NCBI RefSeq assembly: GCF_013178945.1 | Contig: NZ_JABFDM010000021.1 | Coordinates: 1 to 45,955 of the forward strand | Direction: 5' to 3' | Length of the DNA: 45,955 nucleotides | Origin: Bradyrhizobium aeschynomenes | Lineage (GTDB): Bacteria > Pseudomonadota > Alphaproteobacteria > Rhizobiales > Xanthobacteraceae | Part shown: in pieces, positions 43,226-45,955 of the stretch | Layout: every line of letters starts with the position of its first letter | Numbering within the stretch: position 1 is the stretch's first letter | Program-made: the position numbers and the translations under genes | Notes under the pieces: generated by a model | The model's database searches: none | Seen by the model: the letters and a program-made list of their open reading frames with translations, nothing else | What the model was told of the DNA's origin: nothing

Positions 43226-44062
43226 TCAGACCGGTCTCACAGCAGCAGGGTCGCCCCAGGCGATGAAGGACGGCACGATGAAGCTGTCGCCCCGCTCGCC
43301 GTAGCGCAGCGGGACGCCGGCTTCGCTGGTCACCGTTCCGCCGGCTGCCACCACCACGGCGTGGCCCGCCGCCACGTCCCATTCGGAGGTCGGGCCGAGC
43401 CGCGGATAGATGTCGGCGAGGCCCTCGGCCAGGCGGCCGAACTTCACCGCCGAGCCGAGCGCCAGTCGCTCCGCACCAGGCCGCGACGAAATGAAGGCCT
43501 CGCTGCGGGCGTCGCCATGCGACCGGCTGACTGCGGCGACCCAGGGCGCGCCCGGATCCGGCATCGGACGGGTGCGGATCGGCACAGCCTCGCTCAAGCC
43601 GGCCTCCGTGAACGACAGCCGGTCGGCGCCGCGGCCGACCAGGCCGCGCCAGATCAGGCCGATTGCGGGCGCGCAGACGATGCCGAGCAGGGGTCTCGCG
43701 TCGCTGACCAGCGCCAGGTTGACCGTGAACTCGCCGCGGCCGGCGACGAACTCCTTGGTGCCGTCGAGCGGGTCGATCAGGAAGAAGCTGCCCTTGAACG
43801 GCGCGGAGCAGGATGCGACCCGCTCCTCGGACAGCGCCGGGATTTCCGGCGCCAGCCGCGCCAGCCCGTCGGCAATGACGCGGTCGGCGGCAAGATCCGC
43901 CTCGGTGACCGGCGAGCCGTCGGATTTGTCGGAGACGGCCATCGCGCGGCGGTTCACCGCCAGGATCGCGTGCGCGGCCTCGACGACGAGCTCGGTCAAG
44001 GGCGCCATCAGCGCTGCGGCCGCCTCGACACCGATGGTTCCTGCAATCGGCCCGCTCGTCAT
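43226..44062 (-). CDS. cysQ: 3'(2'),5'-bisphosphate nucleotidase CysQ
   Basis: A 278-residue member of the inositol-monophosphatase superfamily. It has metal and substrate motifs DGSPVTEADLAADR, IPALSEE, FFLIDPLDGTKEFVAGRGEF (the DPxDGT motif with the KEF of CysQ) and GPTSEWDVAAGHAVVVAAGG. It hydrolyses PAP, the by-product of sulfate assimilation, to AMP and keeps sulfur metabolism running. The start at 44062 is supported by GGGAG; a later Met (44008) is possible. Backbone gene. A short CCGGTCT/AGACCGG inverted repeat at its 3' end may help termination. Confidence 0.93.
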   Translation of the reverse strand: MTSGPIAGTIGVEAAAALMAPLTELVVEAAHAILAVNRRAMAVSDKSDGSPVTEADLAADRVIADGLARLAPEIPALSEERVASCSAPFKGSFFLIDPLDGTKEFVAGRGEFTVNLALVSDARPLLGIVCAPAIGLIWRGLVGRGADRLSFTEAGLSEAVPIRTRPMPDPGAPWVAAVSRSHGDARSEAFISSRPGAERLALGSAVKFGRLAEGLADIYPRLGPTSEWDVAAGHAVVVAAGGTVTSEAGVPLRYGERGDSFIVPSFIAWGDPAAVRPV

Positions 44063-44306
44063 CGCGAGGGGCTCCCGTCGGCCATTCCGTACACAGCTTG
44101 CATCATCGCATCCTCGTCTGGGGCGCCGTACCGGCGCAGCCGGGCAGGGCCGTTCGCCCCTTCATTGAGCAGCCCTTTGCTTGGGAAAACCGCCACGTAC
44201 TTTCCCGTGTCCTGCCCTCAGCTCGGTGGCGGTCCATGCTTTCGCAGTGTATCAAGCGTTAACGCAAGCATGATTCGTCCAGTTTCGCGGATTTCAGGAA
44301 CATCGA

Positions 44307-44969
44307 ATGTCCGGCACGTCCTCCTCCGAGATCGCCAATCCGATTCCCGCTCCCGATACGCTCGAACTTGCTGCTCTGCTCTGCTCGAAGGTCTGTCACG
44401 ACCTGATTAGTCCGGTCGGCGCCATCGTCAATGGCCTCGAGGTGCTCGACGACAATCCCAAGCCGGAAGACCGCGATTTCGCGCTGGAGCTGATCCGCAA
44501 GAGCGCCAAGACGGCTTCGGCCCGGCTGCAGTTCTGCCGCCTCGCGTTCGGCGCCGCCGGCTCGGCCGGCGCGCAGATCGATCTCGGCGATGCGCAGACC
44601 ATGGCGCGCGGCCACATCGAGGACGCCAAGACCTCGATCACCTGGAATCTGCCGCGGCTGCTGCTGCCGAAGAACCGGGTCAAGCTGCTGCTCAACATGA
44701 TGGTGGTGGCGCAGCAGACGATCCCGCGTGGCGGCATGCTGACCGTCGATCCGATCGGCGACGGTGAGACCATGAGCTTCCGCGTCGCCGCGACCGGCCT
44801 CAATGCGCGGCTGCCGCAGAACATCGTCAACCTGCTCGGCGGCGAGCTGCAGTCGACCATCGACGCGCATGCGGTGCAGCCTTATTACACTCGCCTGCTG
44901 GCCGACGCGTGCGGCCTCAAGGTGACGCTCGCTGCCGATGGCGCTGCGATGGTGGTGCAGGCGGCCTGA
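44307..44969 (+). CDS. chpT: Histidine phosphotransferase ChpT
   Basis: A 220-residue protein with the ChpT layout: an N-terminal dimerising helix pair with the phospho-accepting histidine His31 (LLCSKVCHDLISPVGAIVNG) and a degenerate ATPase-like C-terminal domain (LLLPKNRVKLLLNMMVVAQQ, ADACGLKVTLAADGAAMVV). ChpT passes phosphate from the CckA kinase to CtrA and CpdR in the alphaproteobacterial cell-cycle relay (known). The ATG lies 246 bases from the divergent cysQ. The following gene, cheA-like, is on the same strand, an arrangement seen in Bradyrhizobium and relatives. Confidence 0.92.
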   Translation: MSGTSSSEIANPIPAPDTLELAALLCSKVCHDLISPVGAIVNGLEVLDDNPKPEDRDFALELIRKSAKTASARLQFCRLAFGAAGSAGAQIDLGDAQTMARGHIEDAKTSITWNLPRLLLPKNRVKLLLNMMVVAQQTIPRGGMLTVDPIGDGETMSFRVAATGLNARLPQNIVNLLGGELQSTIDAHAVQPYYTRLLADACGLKVTLAADGAAMVVQAA

Positions 44970-45214
44970 TCGCATTTGCGCGATGCGCACGCGTCGCTGC
45001 TGCGACCTCGTGTCGCCAATGGACGCACGAATTCGTTTACCAGGGTTAATCAAGTCTTGCGGATCTGTCCGAAATTGTCCGGAGACATCTTATCTCTTTG
45101 TTGAGTCCGTTCATTTGCGCTTACTCAACTAATATTAAACGCTTTGGACCGAAACTGGCCACGGTTTGAAGGGCGCGTCATGTCGCGTTCCGTTGCGTGC
45201 GAAGGCCAGTTTCA

Positions 45215-45955
45215 ATGGATGACCTGTTGCGTGAGTTCCTGACGGAGACCAGCGAGAGCCTGGATACCGTCGACAATCAGTTGGTGCGGTTCGAGCAGGA
45301 GCCGAACAACGCCAAGATCCTGGATAACATTTTCCGGCTGGTGCACACGATCAAGGGGACCTGCGGCTTCCTCGGCCTGCCGCGGCTCGAAGCGCTGGCG
45401 CACGCTGCCGAAACCCTGATGGGCAAATTCCGCGATGGCATGCCGGTGACCGGCGAGGCCGTCACGCTGATCCTGACCACGATCGACCGGATCAAGGACC
45501 TGCTGGCGCAGCTCGAAGCCAACGAGTCCGAGCCCGAGGGTGAGGACCGCGACCTCATCAGCGAGCTCGAGGCGATGGTCGAGCGCGGCATGGCCGCGAT
45601 GGCCGCCGGCGAGGCCGCGCCGCCGCTCGTGCCCGCCGCTCCGGCACCGCCGGTCGCTGCTGCATCAGCGCCGGCGCCTGCGCTGACGCAGGGCACGCTG
45701 ATCGACCAGACGCTGGAACGTCCGCTGCGTCCGGGCGAGGTCTCGCTCGACGAGCTGGAGCGCGCCTTCCGCGAGACCGCGATCGAGACCCCGCCGGCGC
45801 ATGAGACCGCGCCCGCGCCGAAGGCGTCCGCCCCGCAGGCCGTTGCGCCCAAGCCTGAGCCGGCGAAGGCGGAAGCAAAGGCCGAAACGCCGAAGAAGGC
45901 GGCGAGGGCCAAGGCCAATGCCGACGGCGAGGTGCACGAGAACGACAAGGTCGCC
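45215..45955 (+). CDS. cheA: Chemotaxis histidine kinase CheA, N-terminal part (cut by window edge)
   Basis: The frame is open from ATG 45215 to the end of the window (247 codons). The P1 phosphotransfer domain has His44 in IFRLVHTIKGTCGFLGLPRL and the start MDDLLREFLTETSESLDTVD. A long Ala/Pro/Glu-rich linker follows. The dimerisation, kinase and CheW-like domains would lie beyond the edge. CheA takes signals from chemoreceptors and phosphorylates CheY/CheB. About 245 bases separate it from chpT. Confidence 0.93.
   Translation, partial: MDDLLREFLTETSESLDTVDNQLVRFEQEPNNAKILDNIFRLVHTIKGTCGFLGLPRLEALAHAAETLMGKFRDGMPVTGEAVTLILTTIDRIKDLLAQLEANESEPEGEDRDLISELEAMVERGMAAMAAGEAAPPLVPAAPAPPVAAASAPAPALTQGTLIDQTLERPLRPGEVSLDELERAFRETAIETPPAHETAPAPKASAPQAVAPKPEPAKAEAKAETPKKAARAKANADGEVHENDKVA

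Noticed and set aside
1..45955. CRISPR array
   Set aside because: No regularly spaced repeats with unique spacers seen; the only tandem repeat is the 18-bp coding repeat in the DUF1134 gene.

Overview
The window looks like Bradyrhizobium (alphaproteobacteria, Nitrobacteraceae). The right end is a dense, high-GC chromosomal backbone: a coiled-coil protein, a DUF1134 protein, a YHS-domain protein, cysQ, chpT and the start of cheA. It begins directly beyond a tRNA-Val(CAC) gene, which is the known insertion site of Bradyrhizobium symbiosis islands. Everything left of the tRNA reads as the end of such an island: lower gene density, long empty stretches, IS elements, broken genes and a decayed conjugative element. 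The genus call and the island call are inferences from gene content.

Layout. 1-5.7 kb: IS110 tail, then a collapsed ICE transfer region (frameshifted relaxase, two ribbon-helix-helix proteins, an in-frame MFS-fragment/TrbI fusion, DUF2274). 6-7.7 kb: a small winged-helix-like gene, an XRE regulator and an uncertain ORF. 8-12.2 kb: a peptide export locus (double-glycine-leader peptide, HlyD-type adaptor, C39-peptidase ABC exporter). 12.8-13.4 kb: a bluB pseudogene. 13.4-22.1 kb, minus strand: a periplasmic M16 peptidase pair with a small downstream gene, a secreted DUF4189 protein, an XRE/S24-like repressor and an orphan non-catalytic M16 subunit. 23.4-34.3 kb: a NifA-family activator, a TlpA-like thioredoxin, an acetoacetate-decarboxylase-like protein without the catalytic lysines, a GNAT, a second NifA-like protein without key motifs, a TIGR02301-like protein, an intact acetoacetate-decarboxylase-like protein and a second double-glycine peptide. 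34.5-39.5 kb: ardC, parB and exonuclease remnants with IS21 and IS630 insertions. 40.1 kb: tRNA-Val. 40.4-45.95 kb: backbone.

Main hypothesis. By eye I find -24/-12 (sigma-54) type sequences with the GG-N10-GC spacing upstream of nearly every otherwise unconnected gene between 8 and 34 kb: M16 operon, DUF4189, orphan M16, thioredoxin, GNAT, TIGR02301-like, active decarboxylase-like gene and peptide 2. Peptide 1 has a GG-N10-GA variant at almost the same distance. Two NifA-family genes lie in the middle. This suggests a symbiosis-specific, microaerobically induced regulon that makes, exports and perhaps processes small peptides, or degrades host peptides, through a C39 exporter and periplasmic M16 peptidases. 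The peptides share a 24-residue leader but have quite different cargo.

Limits: all family calls come from reading motifs. No database search, signal-peptide prediction, codon statistics or promoter scoring was run.
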